A stretch of DNA of 64,000 nt from Daldinia sp. FL1419 (GCA_025201765.1 MU623439.1:1-64000); one strand, 5' to 3'. Shown: positions 47,868 to 61,298, counted from the stretch's first letter. Notes: generated by a model not told the origin, from the sequence alone. Made by a program: numbers and translations.

Positions 47868-50407
47868 CTATGATCGGTTGCCTGTATCGTCCCCCTCAAC
47901 ATCTCCTAGCATCGAAGCTGTACTGGGTCCAGAAGAGCCTACGTTGGCGAAAATCCCCTGGCCCGCGGTGCTAGGGCCCGCGGTACTATTACTAGGAGCC
48001 CCTACGCCTGTATTGGATTGAGTCGTAGGCGCTGTAGTGGCACCTATGGTAATAGCAGCCAAATGCGGCAGCTGTAGGTGAGATGGTTGATGAGAGGTAT
48101 TAATCTGCGGTGGAGGAGGTGGCGGCGGAGGAACTAATAAGTTTGCTCCGTTTATGCTGTTATCGTTTCCGCCAAAACTACCAGGGTCAAGAGCAATCTC
48201 GCTACCATCGCCCATATCGTCATCCTCAACGCCATCGACGTCATCAAAGCCATCTATGTCAGGAGCTGGTATGTGGACAAATCCTTGGGCCTGAGCTTGA
48301 GCCGCGTCTTGATTTATTTGCATCGCCGGCCTCCGCGATGGGAATACCGTCGCGTGTTGCAAGTGATACTCGGCAAATTCAGGCTGAGTATTCAGATAAT
48401 CCCGAAGACCCGTTACACCTTGGCCAGAAAAAACACAGAAGACAGCTCGCTGATGTTCGGTAAAGTCTGGAATGTCTAATTAGCACTTCAAAGCCAAACA
48501 GGATCCATGGAAAACAACTTGCCTGGAGGCGCCTCACGGCAATATGCATCCAGATCATCCCGTAGGAAAGCAGGTACACCCGTCAAGCTCAGGTGGGTAA
48601 GCTTCGGGCAACAATTAAGGAGCTTGATAATGCTCTGCGACAGCGTTAGCGTCCGAATCAAATGGAGTTTCTAGGAGGGCGGCCATACCGGAAGCGTCAG
48701 ATTTGTGCAGTAACTGAGATGAACTCGTTCTAAGCTGCCGGTGTGATATTCGTGCCTTCGGGCAGGGTTGTTCCCCGATGTGTTGCGCCGGGATTGCGCG
48801 TGGCGGTTTGCCCCAGCTAGTGCATACATGCTGTCGTCCGTGATAGCACTGCATTTTACCAATCCAATTCTCTTTAGTTTCGGGAGCCTTGCCAGTTGTA
48901 CGACGGACTCGTCTGTGAGGTGGGTACAACAACCAAGGTCAATATAACGAATACGGTTGCAAGACTGTACTAGACGCTTAACCGCGTCATCTGTAATATG
49001 CCTACAATGGCCAAGATGTACGTAGTGCAGATTCTTGCCGAGGCGAGATATAGCATAGACGGCGGCATCGGTGATATTGCTACACTTAGCAAGTACCAGG
49101 TTTCGTATCCGCGGGGCGACCTCAATAATCTTTTCGACAGCACGATCCGTAAGTCGGGTGCACGATGACAGGTCGAGGATGCGAAGATGTTCGTACATTT
49201 TGGGGGGTAAGGATAGGAATGCGCCGTCGTCGATAAGATCGCAGTTCGCAAGTCGCAATTCTCGCAGGGACCGGCCTTTCGCAAGTAGGGCGGTAACGGG
49301 TTCGTTACCAATATTGATACACTGGTGAAGATCGATCTCGAGGATATTCGGACAGTTATTAGCGAAGGCAACGATCGCATTATCCTGGAGTTGCTCGCAG
49401 TCGTTTAATTTGAGCTGTTTACCAGCAATTATGGAACCGTGATTAGCAGCAACTCTACCAAAGCAATATCTGAACTAGTAGATATCATCTGAGAGGCGTT
49501 TGAAGGAGAATTGACTTACCCGCTTGATATACCTGCACTTCTCCGCGAGCTTAACCATGCTTTCGTTGGATATCATTTTGCAGTTTGACACGTTCAAACC
49601 CTGAAGCCTTTTGCAATTTTCGGCGATAGCGAAGATGGACTGCTCTGTGATGTTAACATCGCCCGAAATATCTAAAGCAAGGAGGCTTTTGTTGCTCCGA
49701 ACAAGGGGCATCAACCCCGAATCGGTCAGTTCCTTGCAATTAGTCAGGGTGAGACGCTCGACGCGGGTGCAGACGGCAAGCGGCATAACACTGCCATCGC
49801 TGACTTTATCAGCTAGCGCGGCTAGGTTAAGACGCTTCACGAAGTCTGTATAAGTGAAATAAGGTTTGTCCAGTCCCAAGGTCGCGCAGATGGACTGATG
49901 CTTCGGCCAGGACGTGCAGGTCGGACGGTGCCATAGTATCTCCACCACGTTGCGAGCCCACCTCTTGCAAGTTAACATACAATTCAACAACTCGTTTGGG
50001 CTGTTGATACGAGAAAATATGCTTATGAGGATTTCGCTAGGGAGAGCCGCGACGGTCGGGAGACATTCTGGATCCGTGACTTGCATGTCTTGCAAGTTTG
50101 GGACTACTCCCAACGAGGATTGAGAGTCGTTAGCTACGTGAAAAAAATCGGATTCTTCGTTATCTGCGGGGACGGGAGAGTTCGTCGATGATGAAGACCT
50201 TGAATCCCTTGAATCTCTCATTTCGTCGGTCGCGGTCACCGTCTGTAGGGTTGGACCCGAAGGATCGTTAGATGTGGATGGGGCGGTAGCAGCAGTAACG
50301 GCAGCAGCAGCAGCATTAGCGGTAGAGGCGGCGGCGGCGGCGGCAGCAGCTGCGGCGGCAGAATTGCGGGCGGCTATAACATCGAGAGAAGGAGCCGGAG
50401 GTCGCAT
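47868..50407 (-). CDS. grrA: Grr1-type F-box/LRR subunit of SCF ubiquitin ligase
   Basis: Substrate receptor of an SCF E3 ligase, orthologous in layout to yeast Grr1 and Aspergillus GrrA. Exons 50407-49520, 49414-48689, 48634-48523 and 48466-47868 give 774 residues. An Ala-rich N-terminus (15-42) and a Ser/Asp-rich stretch precede the F-box at about 118-165 (LPTVAALPSEILISIFSRIN). About a dozen cysteine-containing leucine-rich repeats follow (RLTLTNCKELTDSGL; LDLSSCTRLTDRAV; YIDLGCCTHLTDESV). The C-terminal ~190 residues are low-complexity, acidic near DDVDGVEDDDMGDG and with a run of eight prolines. Intron 3 has a GC donor (AG followed by GCAAGT). In fungi this protein links nutrient and cell-cycle control or ascospore formation. 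Confidence 0.95.
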
Positions 50408-52419
50408 TTTAACAAATCCGTAAAAGATTGCGTCGCGATTTGTTCGGGGGAATAAGTTCGAAATTGGGTTAGGATCGGGCTTCTTTTGAAGAGGTTGGCG
50501 AAACAGGGATTCTGATTATATCAAAGGATTCAAAAAAAAGGTGATGGATCGCGGGGTGGTATTGCCGATAGTGATAATGTAGACCATCAGGTTTTTTTGA
50601 CTTGGTCTAGGAAAGTAATAAGGCAAAAAAAATAACATGAAAATAGATATGGAAAAATAAAGCGACGATCGCTTTTCCTTCCTACTCGAATTAAAAGGAT
50701 GTGAATCGCTAATAAATCAAAGAAGTAAAGGATGGCCGACAATAAGTTGACGATAGTCGCGACGATGGGACGTTTGTTTAATACATAAGGTATGTAGTTG
50801 TTTAGGTAGTTAGAGGAATTAGTGGTATTGTTGGTATTGTTGGGAAGGAAGAATATGGAAAGGCATCTCTAGAAATGACAAAGAACTTTGAATGGTAGTG
50901 GAAGTGAGTTGGAAGAGTGGAGGAATTGATATGGGTGTGTAGGTACCGCTTAAGGTACATACATTAGGGCGGTTACGATGTTTGGGCTACCTATTGCTGC
51001 TATTCCGCTGTGTAGGTACCTAAGGTAGTGTGTGGTGTGTACCTAGGTAGTGTGTGATGTGATGAAGGGCTAGGTCCATACAGGCATTTGATGTAGGCTG
51101 GAAGTTACTAAAGGTAGGTAGGTACCTAGGTACCCCTGTATCGCACATGCCCTCCAATCATATCGGGGTTAGGCATGTCAAGTTATGTCTATTGTGGCAT
51201 CTAATGTGGGCAGGTGACGACTCTATCGCGGCTACCAGCTCAATTACCTCTGACCTCAATTACCTTTATTAAAGTATGTGCTATCTCCCTACGTAGGTAC
51301 TCTACTAATAAGCTCGGTCTGATCCTCTAGTCGGCTTAAACCGGCGCATAACTGGCGCAAACTGAGAAAAATAAAAATGGTTACAGGTATCTGAAGCACC
51401 CGACCTGGGTAACTCAGGCTCTATAACAACCTTAACGTTAGTGATACATATCGACGATTATACCCTTTCGTAGTGTCATTCAACTGTGACGCATCGCTCT
51501 ACCTGATTTAACGAATTAAATCCCTTAACCATAGTCAATGTTATCCGCGGTAAAGAATGGTAAGTTAACCCAACCAATCAGATTGTCAAAGGCTTTTTGT
51601 CGCGAGTTGTTCCATCATCATCAGCAAGCCATCAGCAAGAAGAGCAAACACTCCGCTAAAGCACTATGAAGACCTCATGCATAAGTGAGTATCTACCAAA
51701 TAAGCATATAATAATCTGTTATTTGAATAGGTACCTTAAGCCTTCAAGCCACTATCATGTGCGTATGTAAAACATGCACGCATGGATCCTACAAAATCGA
51801 GACTTTGTATAATATTAACCTAGAATATTGCCGTATAATTATACACATAAACCTTGATTCGCTTTTACTTTGAGGCTTCCACCTTGTACATCCTTCTACT
51901 ATGTATCGGTCTTAGTTCATCCCGTTGCCGTCCCATAATTTGCTTTCTTGTATATATGTATTGTACATACCTATAGATTACCTATTTATAGATCACTTAG
52001 GTACCCGGGTACTTACCTTATAGGACATGTGCTACATCTTACCTGTATGTAAGCCAGTTCCCATTGACGTCATATCATACCCAAGGGTTTGACGGTTAGA
52101 GTTTTGGACGTCAAAGCCAAACCTCTACGTGAAATCATGGGTTGCATTATATCCATTATTCATAAGAGATATTTCCTTCCTATTTTGTCAACCCGCAAGA
52201 GCCAAAGTTGGTACTTTCAAGACAGACATCAGGAATCTATGTACAACACCACCAATGTTCGCACGCATGTCGCCTATGTTTGTGGATCCCGTTGGGAGCA
52301 CGGACCACGTGGCAGAATGCAGACCGCCTAGGGCTAGCCTATTTGTAAATATTTTCGCTTTGCATCCTAATATAGATTCTAGAGAATATATCATCAGTTC
52401 AGTTACCATATAGACTTAC
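50408..52419. other. 2-kb upstream region of the F-box gene
   Basis: No gene. It should contain the promoter and long 5' leader of the Grr1-like gene. Dense GTAGGTACC/CCTAGGTAC motifs occur at 50.94-51.30 and near 52.0 kb. Confidence 0.4.
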
Positions 52420-52848
52420 TAACGTGCCCCACAAGTCAGCCGGTCAAACTAGTCAACCGGTCAGCAAAAATACATACAAAATACATCTGTGCGTAAATGT
52501 GCATTTTATTCGAAAAAAATTATATCAAAATTTGGTTTGAAGATTTAGAATCCTCTTGGAATGCTAATAATTGTAGTATTTTTTGAAAATTTTGTACGAA
52601 TTTATTCAATTAAATACCCGAAAAGTGGGCCCGAAATATTCAATATCTTAATTATTTTCCTTTATATGTACTGGGGATTTTTTTCAATTTTTTTATAAAT
52701 TCAGATATATATAACATAAAACATATTAAAATTTGAAAAAATAAAATCAAGAATTCGTAAAGTTAGTATTTTCGAATTTCTTAAGTTTCCGGTTATATTT
52801 CGGCTGACCGGTTGACTAGTTTGACCGGCTGACTTGTGGGGTACGTTA
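52420..52848. mobile_element. 429-bp MITE, copy 2
   Basis: Same length and orientation as the copy at 5409-5837, flanked by TA on both sides. Its 46-bp inverted ends differ at one position. By eye the two copies differ at about 22 sites, of which about 20 are transitions, and no indels are seen. The arms keep the paired GTCARCCGGTCAR repeats. It sits 300 bases before the LTR retrotransposon at the right-hand AT-rich edge. Confidence 0.9.
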
Positions 52849-53147
52849 GGCCCTAACTATTGCTTAGATAGTGGGCGCCCCGAGTCCCCGTACTGACCGC
52901 CATAAATACACATGTTTGCGAAACCGATTTATTATTATCCTTATCTTATCGGGTTATGTTGTTCTATTCTGAAGTTTGCTATCCCTAGCCTTGGCAGCAT
53001 TTAGTAAAGGTTTTATTTTATTGACAAATTGTTTAGATACCAGGTTATTCATTAAGCGCCTACCTTTATTTATATTCTGACCTATCGAAGTTGTTTGATT
53101 TTGTTATTTCCTTTTCTTAATTTTGAGCTAATAAATGGATTTATTAA

Positions 53148-53364
53148 TGATGGTTGTATGCTACCAGGCATCATAGACCCCTGTAGCAAACAAAAAAAAT
53201 ATTACATAATTAACATATTATATATATAAGGGTTTTAAATCCATCAAACTTAAAATAAATAACTTTCCTTTTTAGGATTTATAAATATATAGGTTTTATT
53301 ATATTATTTTATTTGTTATTTGTTTTTATTATTATTTTTTTTATACATATATTTTAACTTAATA
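53148..53364 (+). repeat. Left LTR, 217 bp
   Basis: Begins TGATGGTTGTATGCTACCAG. It shares its length and most positions with the right LTR; differences are mainly C/T and G/A. It includes a TATATATAAGGG box that may be the old promoter. Confidence 0.9.
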
Positions 53365-56300
53365 TTAATTAATATTATTTAAATATAACAATATAGATTA
53401 ATAAGGAAAAGTTATTATTATAATAATTTGGAAGATTTTATTGTAGTAATATAAATAATAACAACACCCTATCTTTCACCAAACCACTCTCCTATAATAG
53501 ATTATCACTATTCTATACCATCATAAAAATCCTCTTTTAAATTCCTATTATTCTATTATAATTAGAATTTATTATTTTTTTATTTTATAATGTTATAAGG
53601 AAAGTAATCAAAGAGTTTGGCTTAAGGTTAATTTTTTGGTAATAAGGTCTTTTCTAATTAAAAAAATATAAATAAATTAAGAAGATTATTTAAATATATT
53701 TTTGAATAATTTATATTAATATAACAATTTAATTATAAATTAATAAGATTTGAAATAATAAATTTTAAAAATATTATAATATAATAAAAAACAATTTAAA
53801 CATTATATACTCTAACTAATTAAAAAGAAATTAATTAGGATTAAATTTATGCTTAAATAATTAATAAAGTATTAGATAAATTTAAAAAACATTTTAAAAG
53901 CTTTTTGGATATAGATTTTATAAAATTATTAAAGTAAATTTGATTAATATTAAAAATAATATTAATAAGAAGAGGTATATATATGAGAAAAAATAATATT
54001 AATTTCTCTATAGCCTTTGAATTTTTTTTGATTAAAGATAAATTATTTCCATGGAATTATAAAGAATTTGAAGAAGCTAGACTAAGGTGGCCAATAGTAG
54101 TAATATAAAGAGTTTCAATCTACAAAATTAATAAGGGAATAATTTACCCTAATTTTATTCATTTTATAAATTTAAGAATATTAATATAATAATAATTAAA
54201 AATCTTTAATTTAATAATATTTATAAATCAAATTCTATATTTAAATTATATTCCTAATTTTAATATTATTTTTTTTAATATATTTATTGTTTAATTATAA
54301 TATATATTAATTATTTCGCATGGAAGACAACCTGTTCCTCCCTTATAATATCAATTGTAATAATAATTTTCTTTACCCTATCCTAATATATTATATATTA
54401 ATTAAAATTAGTAAAAGATATTAACTCAACAGTATCCATCCTTTTAATAATAAATGTTAAGTTATTAATATTTATTTAATTAGTAAAAGATATTAATCTC
54501 TTAATATTTAATTAATTAATAAAGGATATTAAATATTTAATATCCACCACTTTAGTAAAGGAATTAAAATAATCAATAACCAATATATATTATACCCCCT
54601 CCTTCTCCTTTTATTTTATAAAGACCTCCTTTATTTTACCTAATATTAGGGAATAATCCTGGTTATAGTATTAGTCTTATATAAGGATAATAGCAATTCC
54701 CTCCCCCTTTGGGAAATAAATTTAAATTTTTTGAACCACTATTAGTTAGTCCATTCCTACTTCTAGGATCACCTCCATAACCAAATATAGAAAATTAACC
54801 TAATAGAGGATATAATTCTTCCTACCTAATGGTATAATTATTTAAGCTTATGGATAACTTACTTAAATAAACCTTTATATTAATTGAAAATGTTTATTAT
54901 TAAACCTTCTATAAAATTCTTTCTTAATAAATACCTAATAAAATATATTTATTTATTATAATAAATTATTTTAAAAAAATTTAAAATAAAAAATTTAATT
55001 ATATAAATAAATTATATAATATCCTTAAAAATAAATTTCAATTTTTTTTAAATATATATTACTTAAAAAAAATATAATAAATATAATTCCATACCTTATT
55101 CTCCACTATTTTTTTTAAAAGAATAACATTATACTTCATCTATAAAATTCTTTAATATTAATATTTTATAAATATATATCTAATCATAAAATAACATTTT
55201 AATATTAAATAAAATAAGATTTAATACCACTGTAATTAAACTACTACAACTTTTTCAAATATTAAAGTAGAAAAGTAGAGTTAGGGGAAAAATAATATTC
55301 AAATTTTTAAAAATTTTATTAATAAATTATTATTATATTAAAAAACATTTAATTTGGAATTTAAAAGAAAATAGTAACTTATAATAATAATTTAATATAT
55401 TTATTGATTATTATTTAAATTTTAATTTAATCTTTTTAAATTAATAATTTAAATTGAGGAATTAATTAATAAATTCTAAATATTAATTAAGAACCATAAT
55501 TTAATAAAAGAAATAAAATAATTTTTTATTAAAGAAAATAATAACTATAAAAATAATATATTTTATATTAAATATAAATATTATTATAACAATAAAAATA
55601 ATAAATATAATTTTAAATAATTTTTAAAAATATAAAAATATTATTGTTAGATATATAAAAAAGAAGGATGTTAGTCTACTATATACCCAAAATATAAATA
55701 TAAAAAAATTAAAAAAAAATAAAAAACCAAAAAAGACTTTTTTAAAAAGAATTATTTAATATTCTTAATCAACTATAAAAAATTTATAAATATAAATTTA
55801 AAAATTAATTAATTAAAAAATAAAAAAATTAATTCACAAACTAACTCAAATAACAATAATAAACTATTTATAATTATAATTTATTTATTTAATTAAATTT
55901 TTTAATATTATATTAATAACCTTTTCTTACTTAATAATTTAAAATAGGATTCCATCTTTATTCTAAATAGGTACATTAAAAATATATTTTAAGATATTAT
56001 GCCTAACATTAGAACAATTTATATATCAACCATCAAAAAAGGTTAATACTTTATTTTTATTAATAAATATCTAAATAAAAACTTAAAAATAAATATTAAT
56101 TAAACTAAAAAAACCAATATTAGATTTAATAACAAACCATTTATTAAATCACTTAAAACAATTATTATTAATATATTTATTAATTAAATAAATTTTTATA
56201 TTATAAAAACCAATACTCCATTCCTTTTTTCTTTTAAAGATATAAATTAATTAAAAATATATTTTAATAATATAATTAATTAATTAATTTATAAAAATAG

Positions 56301-58557
56301 TATAATAATTAAAATTATATAAAAATGGGGATACCCATGATTTTATTTTAAAGATATTACTTTCTTTACAAAAATTAAATTATAATAATTATATATTTAT
56401 TTTAATTATTCATTAATTAACAAACTATACATCCTATTAAATAAAATAAATTACAATATTAATATTAATAATATTAAAAAAATTAACAAATTTTACCACC
56501 ATTACTAAATTAAGGATAAAACTCTATAATAATTTAAATTTAACCTAAAAAATCCTAATTTAAATTTCAATTATAAAATAATTATTAATATTATATATTT
56601 TAATAAATACTTTATTTTATATATAATTAATATAATTACTAAATTCTAAATAACATATTTTATAAAAATAATCTCAACTAAAAAGATTTAGAAAATATTT
56701 AAATAATGTTAGATTAATATTTACCTTAAATTTTTTAATATAATTATTTATAATATTAATATTAATTTTAATAATATTAAATTTAAAAATAAAATACATA
56801 TTATAAGAATTATTTATTATTAAATATTAATAAAAACTCATTAATTTATTAATAAAATAAAAGAATATTACAACCTTATTTATAAAATTTATAAAATTAT
56901 TATAAATAAATTTTAAGGCTTCAATTTAAAAATATTATGGTTATAGATGGTTATTAAAATAATAAATGATACTATTAATTTAAACAATTTAATCCCTATC
57001 TTTCTAATTTTTGATATATATTTCAGAATTAATATAAATTTACTACCTATCCCTTTTTAAACTATAAAAATATAAGTTATTTAAAAGATAATAATTAAAA
57101 TTAAAAAAATTAAATTATAATAATTAATTAGAAATGTTTTAAATATAAGGAATAATTTAAATATTTAAAAAACCCTACTTATATTATTTTTAATAAATAA
57201 TAAAATTTTAATCTATTAAGAGAAAGGCAGTTGAAAAAGCCTTTATAAAGTAATTGTAATTATTGATAAAGATGTAATTATTATTTTAAACATATTTAAT
57301 AGAATATTTATATTTAGGAATTTTTATATCAAATCTTATGTACAATTAAAGGAAATATTTATATTTATTAAATAATTAAGATTTAAATTATTTAAATTTA
57401 ATTTTAACCTTAATAATTATAAATTTATTTTAAAAAAAAAATTTATATATACTAATAATCTCTCCTATATGGCCATAATATATTTTTTTAATAAAAAATA
57501 GATTAATTTTATTTTAACCTTTTAATTATAAATAAATAAAAAGATAATCATACCTAAAAAATTATATAAAATATTAGATTTAAAAGAGCTGGATACCTTA
57601 TTTAAAAATAGTATTTTATAATTAAAAATATATGATCCAATAATATACCAAAATATTACACTATTTAAATCATAAATAATTTATAAAATTAAGGGTAAAA
57701 ATATTTCCTTTCCATATAAAAAATTAAGATTAATAATTTAAAATTATAATAATCTTAATAAGGAATTTATTATAATTTATATATCCATTATTTAAAAGAT
57801 TAATTAATATCTTATATTAACTTTAATATTATTTTTATATTAATAAAAAATAAAAATTATAATATAAAATATTATTATAATATACATTTAATTTAAAATA
57901 TTAATATAATAAACAATTTATATACACTTATTAACCAAATTAAAAAATAAATATCTTAAAAAAACATTATTACATATTGTAAAACCATTATATAGATTTA
58001 CTAAATCTGGTATATATTAATTTAAAACTTATTCTTAATACCACCAATATAAATTATATATAAGGTTTTTAATATTTAACCCCTATTTACTAATCACCAA
58101 TTTAGAACCCTTTAAAATCACCAATTTATAAATAAATAATATTTTTAATATTAATATTATAAAATTCCTTACAATTAAAAATAAAATATTTAATGAAGTT
58201 AATATTAAAATATGTTTTTAAAAGATATTAAATAAAGGAATAAAAGATTTTAATAACATTTATATTACAATTTATAACAACAATTATAAAATCTCAATTA
58301 CCTAAAAAAATCAAATTGAAAAATTTAAACTATTAAATATCAAAATTATAAATATAATTAGTAAATTTGTGGAACAAAAGGTTTAAAAAATTTATATCAT
58401 TTTTATATATCAATTTGAAACAGTTTTTAATTATTTAACTGCTACTTAGCATTAAGAATCAAGAACTAAAGAAACCAAGGCTCTAAATATTAAAATTATT
58501 TAGTAAATGGATAATAAAACCCATAGATTTAAATATGTTGAATTAGATCCTTAAAAT

Positions 58558-59095
58558 TTTTATCTATATATTTTTATTAATGGTTTATTTATAAATAATA
58601 AAGATTTTAGTTTATAAATTGGATATGTTATTGTCTTAAGTAACAAAAAATTAACAAATTAGGATAACAAGGTTAAAATCATTGATAATATAATCTATTA
58701 ATTATTTATTAAATGTAAATATGTTATTTATAATATATTTGTTAGTAAGATATATGGTATGATTTAAAATTTTGATATAGGATATATTATACATTATATT
58801 ATTAACATTATATTAAAACATCTTTCATTCTTTAAAATTTTTTTTATTTTTTGTATTAACTTATTTTCTTTATATTAATATTTGATATAAATAGGTATTA
58901 TTAATGAGAAGAGGTTGATAATAGATCTTATGATTTTGAAACAATTATACAAGAATAGAGAGATAGATGATATTTGTTAGATCCATGGAATTTATAACTT
59001 AGTTGATGTTATGATAAAAATTTTTTTTAATGAGGTTATAAAAATATTAGTAAAGAATAATTAAATTAATTTATATTTAGAGGGTTGGGTAAAAT
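58558..59095 (+). pseudogene. Copia RNase H C-terminal relic
   Basis: The plus strand reads FYLYIFINGSFINNKDFSLQ then IGYVIVLSNKK, the decayed form of the fungal copia TDASFANNRDLSSQIGFVIVLAD region. KCKYVIYNIFVSKIYGM and FDIGYIIHYII follow, and near the end IIDLMILKQLYKNREIDDI and LYLEGWVK, matching the ending of such polyproteins. Several in-frame stops and Ala/Asp-to-Ile/Asn changes show that it is dead. Confidence 0.85.
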
Positions 59096-59130
59096 AAGAA
59101 ATTAATAATGGTTCATAACCTACTACTTAC

Positions 59131-59148
59131 GAAAAGAAGTAAAGTAAG
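59131..59148 (+). other. Polypurine tract of the retrotransposon
   Basis: GAAAAGAAGTAAAGTAAG abuts the right LTR and is nearly all purine, the expected plus-strand priming site. Confidence 0.8.
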
Positions 59149-59365
59149 TGATGGTTATATGCTATTAGGTATTGTAAACCCTTATAATAAATAAAAGAGA
59201 TATTATATAATTAATATATTATATATATAAGGGTTTTAAATTTGTTAAGTTTAAAATAAATAATTCTTTTTTTTAAGATTTATAAATATATAGGTTTTAT
59301 TATATTATTTTATTTATTATTTACTTTTGTTGTTATTTCTCTTATACGTATATTTTAGCCTAACA
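59149..59365 (+). repeat. Right LTR, 217 bp
   Basis: Begins TGATGGTTATATGCTATTAG and ends TTTTAGCCTAACA, a TG...CA LTR, followed by the ATTAA target duplication. Confidence 0.9.
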
Positions 59366-59370
59366 ATTAA

Positions 59371-60240
59371 TTTGAGCAGTAAGATGCGTTATGACTAACA
59401 GCTAAAAACAGAACTTGACAGCTTTGCGGTATTATGAAGTACCTACCTACCTAAGTACCTAGGTACCTAAGGTACTCTTTAAAGAACAGGTCCATTATAA
59501 AAGTATAAAATAATTAACTAGGGTTAATTCTATAACCTATCATCAAATGGTATTTTGGAGCATAATTCAATCTACCGTGTACTTATAAGCCATTTGTCTA
59601 CTCTGTCTTATATCTTCGAGGTTACACCTGTGATACTTGTATACTCGTTCCTGGCCCTTGCTTATAGGTACGCTTACATGATTGGTCGCTAGTTACACTG
59701 CTGCGCTAACAAGCTGTCAACCAGACAGCCCTGACAGCCAGACAATTCGAAAGCTAGCCTCCTAAAATAAGAATACGTACATAGTTATTCTCTCGTCTCC
59801 GCACAGTATTTACACCAACATATTATACGGTATTAAGTAATTGAACAACGGAGGCCGTACGGACGAAGGTTGCTTTATTCCAATATAGGATTATATAAGC
59901 CGTCATCTAACCATGGACATACCCATGCCCTTTTCCATGCCCTTTTTTTCCTGCTGGCTCTTTTCCGTAGGTAGTTAACCTTACTTCTACCTAGCTTGTA
60001 CCTAATACGAATGGTAAGGCAGGAAATATTTATTATTGGTAGGCTAATTATTTGCTTACAACGGTAGGATAAGATATTCTTTATAAAGCCGTCAGGCTAT
60101 GGAAACCGATCCACGTCTCGCATTTCTAAGAAGCTTCCTTATAAACTACCCACCTACCAAAGTACTTAAAACAGTAACCTAGTTGACTCCCAAGGTTGCA
60201 AATATATTTATTGATACAATATAATTTAATTTCATACACC
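59371..60240. other. Intergenic, no gene seen
   Basis: Composition returns to normal. A dense run of TACCTACCTAAGTACC-type motifs lies at about 59.44-59.48 kb. Upstream region of the reductase at 60241. Confidence 0.4.
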
Positions 60241-61298
60241 ATGTCAGGCACGATCATTATCACCGGAGCAAATGGCTCCCTTGCTATTCCCGCCGTCCAT
60301 CATCTTTTAACCAAGTATCCCAACTATACGGCGGTCTTGACCGTTCGCAAGACGGAGGATACGGATCCCAATACCAAGAGGCTGCGAGAGACGATTGCTA
60401 AATTTCCCAAAGCTCAAACCTCCATCCGCCAGCTTGACCTAGCCAACCTTACCGCTGTACATGACTTTGCCAGCACAATCGCCGCGGAGATTGCAGAGGA
60501 AAAGCTACCGCCACTAGCTAGTATCGTCTGCAATGCTTACTACTGGAACTTGGCTAGCGACCCCGAGTTCACCCCGGAAGGAGTCGAAAAGACCATCCAA
60601 GTGAACCACATTTCCCACGCCGCATTAGTCCTCCGGCTACTCGGTAGCTTCGGGCCCGGAGGCGGCCGGATTGTACTCTTTACCAGCAATGCTCATTTCC
60701 CCGGTAAAAATGGCTTGGAAAAGTACCCTCCAGCTATTCCGGACGACGTAGACTCTTTATTGAAGGCTACGCCGGACGCCGACAAACTAGCACGAGGCAT
60801 GAATACATACGGAAATTCAAAGCTGGCAATCCTCATGTGGGGATACGCGCTGAACAGGCACCTGGAGAAGGTATATTTGAATTCCCCGTAGAGACTTATT
60901 ATTGAAACCGCCGAAACTAACCTAATTTTAAGGATGAGAAGCTGCGAAATATCACAGCAATAATAATTGATCCTGGTAATCTGACTGATTCGCGCGCACT
61001 ACGCACAAACACACCTCTGTTCCTTCGCATTGTTCAGAGATTGGTGCTCCAGCCGTTACGGCCACTCTTCAAACTCGCCGACCCAAGTTATCGCACAGCC
61101 GCGGAAGCAGGGACAGACGTGATAGAGCTTGCTACGAACAACGCCTTTCCGGGAGAACGTGGATATCTCCATACGTTGAAAAAAGAGGACAGCTCCCCTG
61201 ACAGCTACAACGAAGAAAAGCAGGAGAAATTATGGGTTAAGAGCGCCGAATGGGCAAAGGTTACGAAGGAGAATACTGCTATTGCAAGCAGCCTTTGA
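60241..61298 (+). CDS. Short-chain dehydrogenase (3-ketosteroid-reductase-like)
   Basis: SDR of 331 residues in exons 60241-60870 and 60933-61298; the 62-bp intron is GT-AG. The ATG at 60241 follows ACACC, a good fungal start context, and puts TGANGSLA at residues 8-15; an upstream in-frame ATG at 60196 seems unneeded. CNAY replaces the usual NNAG (97-100). Ser149, Tyr190 and Lys194 (YGNSK) form the catalytic set. The long region between FTSNAH and the Tyr motif, plus the extended C-terminus (to 331), match the retinol-dehydrogenase/3-keto-steroid-reductase-like group common in fungal secondary-metabolite clusters. Convergent with the cupin gene, 195 bp away. Confidence 0.92.

Larger units (their letters stand above)
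53143..59370 (+). mobile_element. RIP-decayed full-length Ty1/copia LTR retrotransposon
   Basis: Direct LTRs of 217 bp each lie at 53148-53364 and 59149-59365, both starting TGATGGTT; the right one ends CCTAACA, while the left end is decayed. The 5-bp target duplication ATTAA is at 53143-53147 and 59366-59370. A purine-rich tract (59131-59148) directly precedes the right LTR. The interior is AT-saturated with stops throughout. The right portion reads as copia RNase H, which sets the class and plus-strand orientation. Total length is 6218 bp without the duplications. Inactive. Confidence 0.92.
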
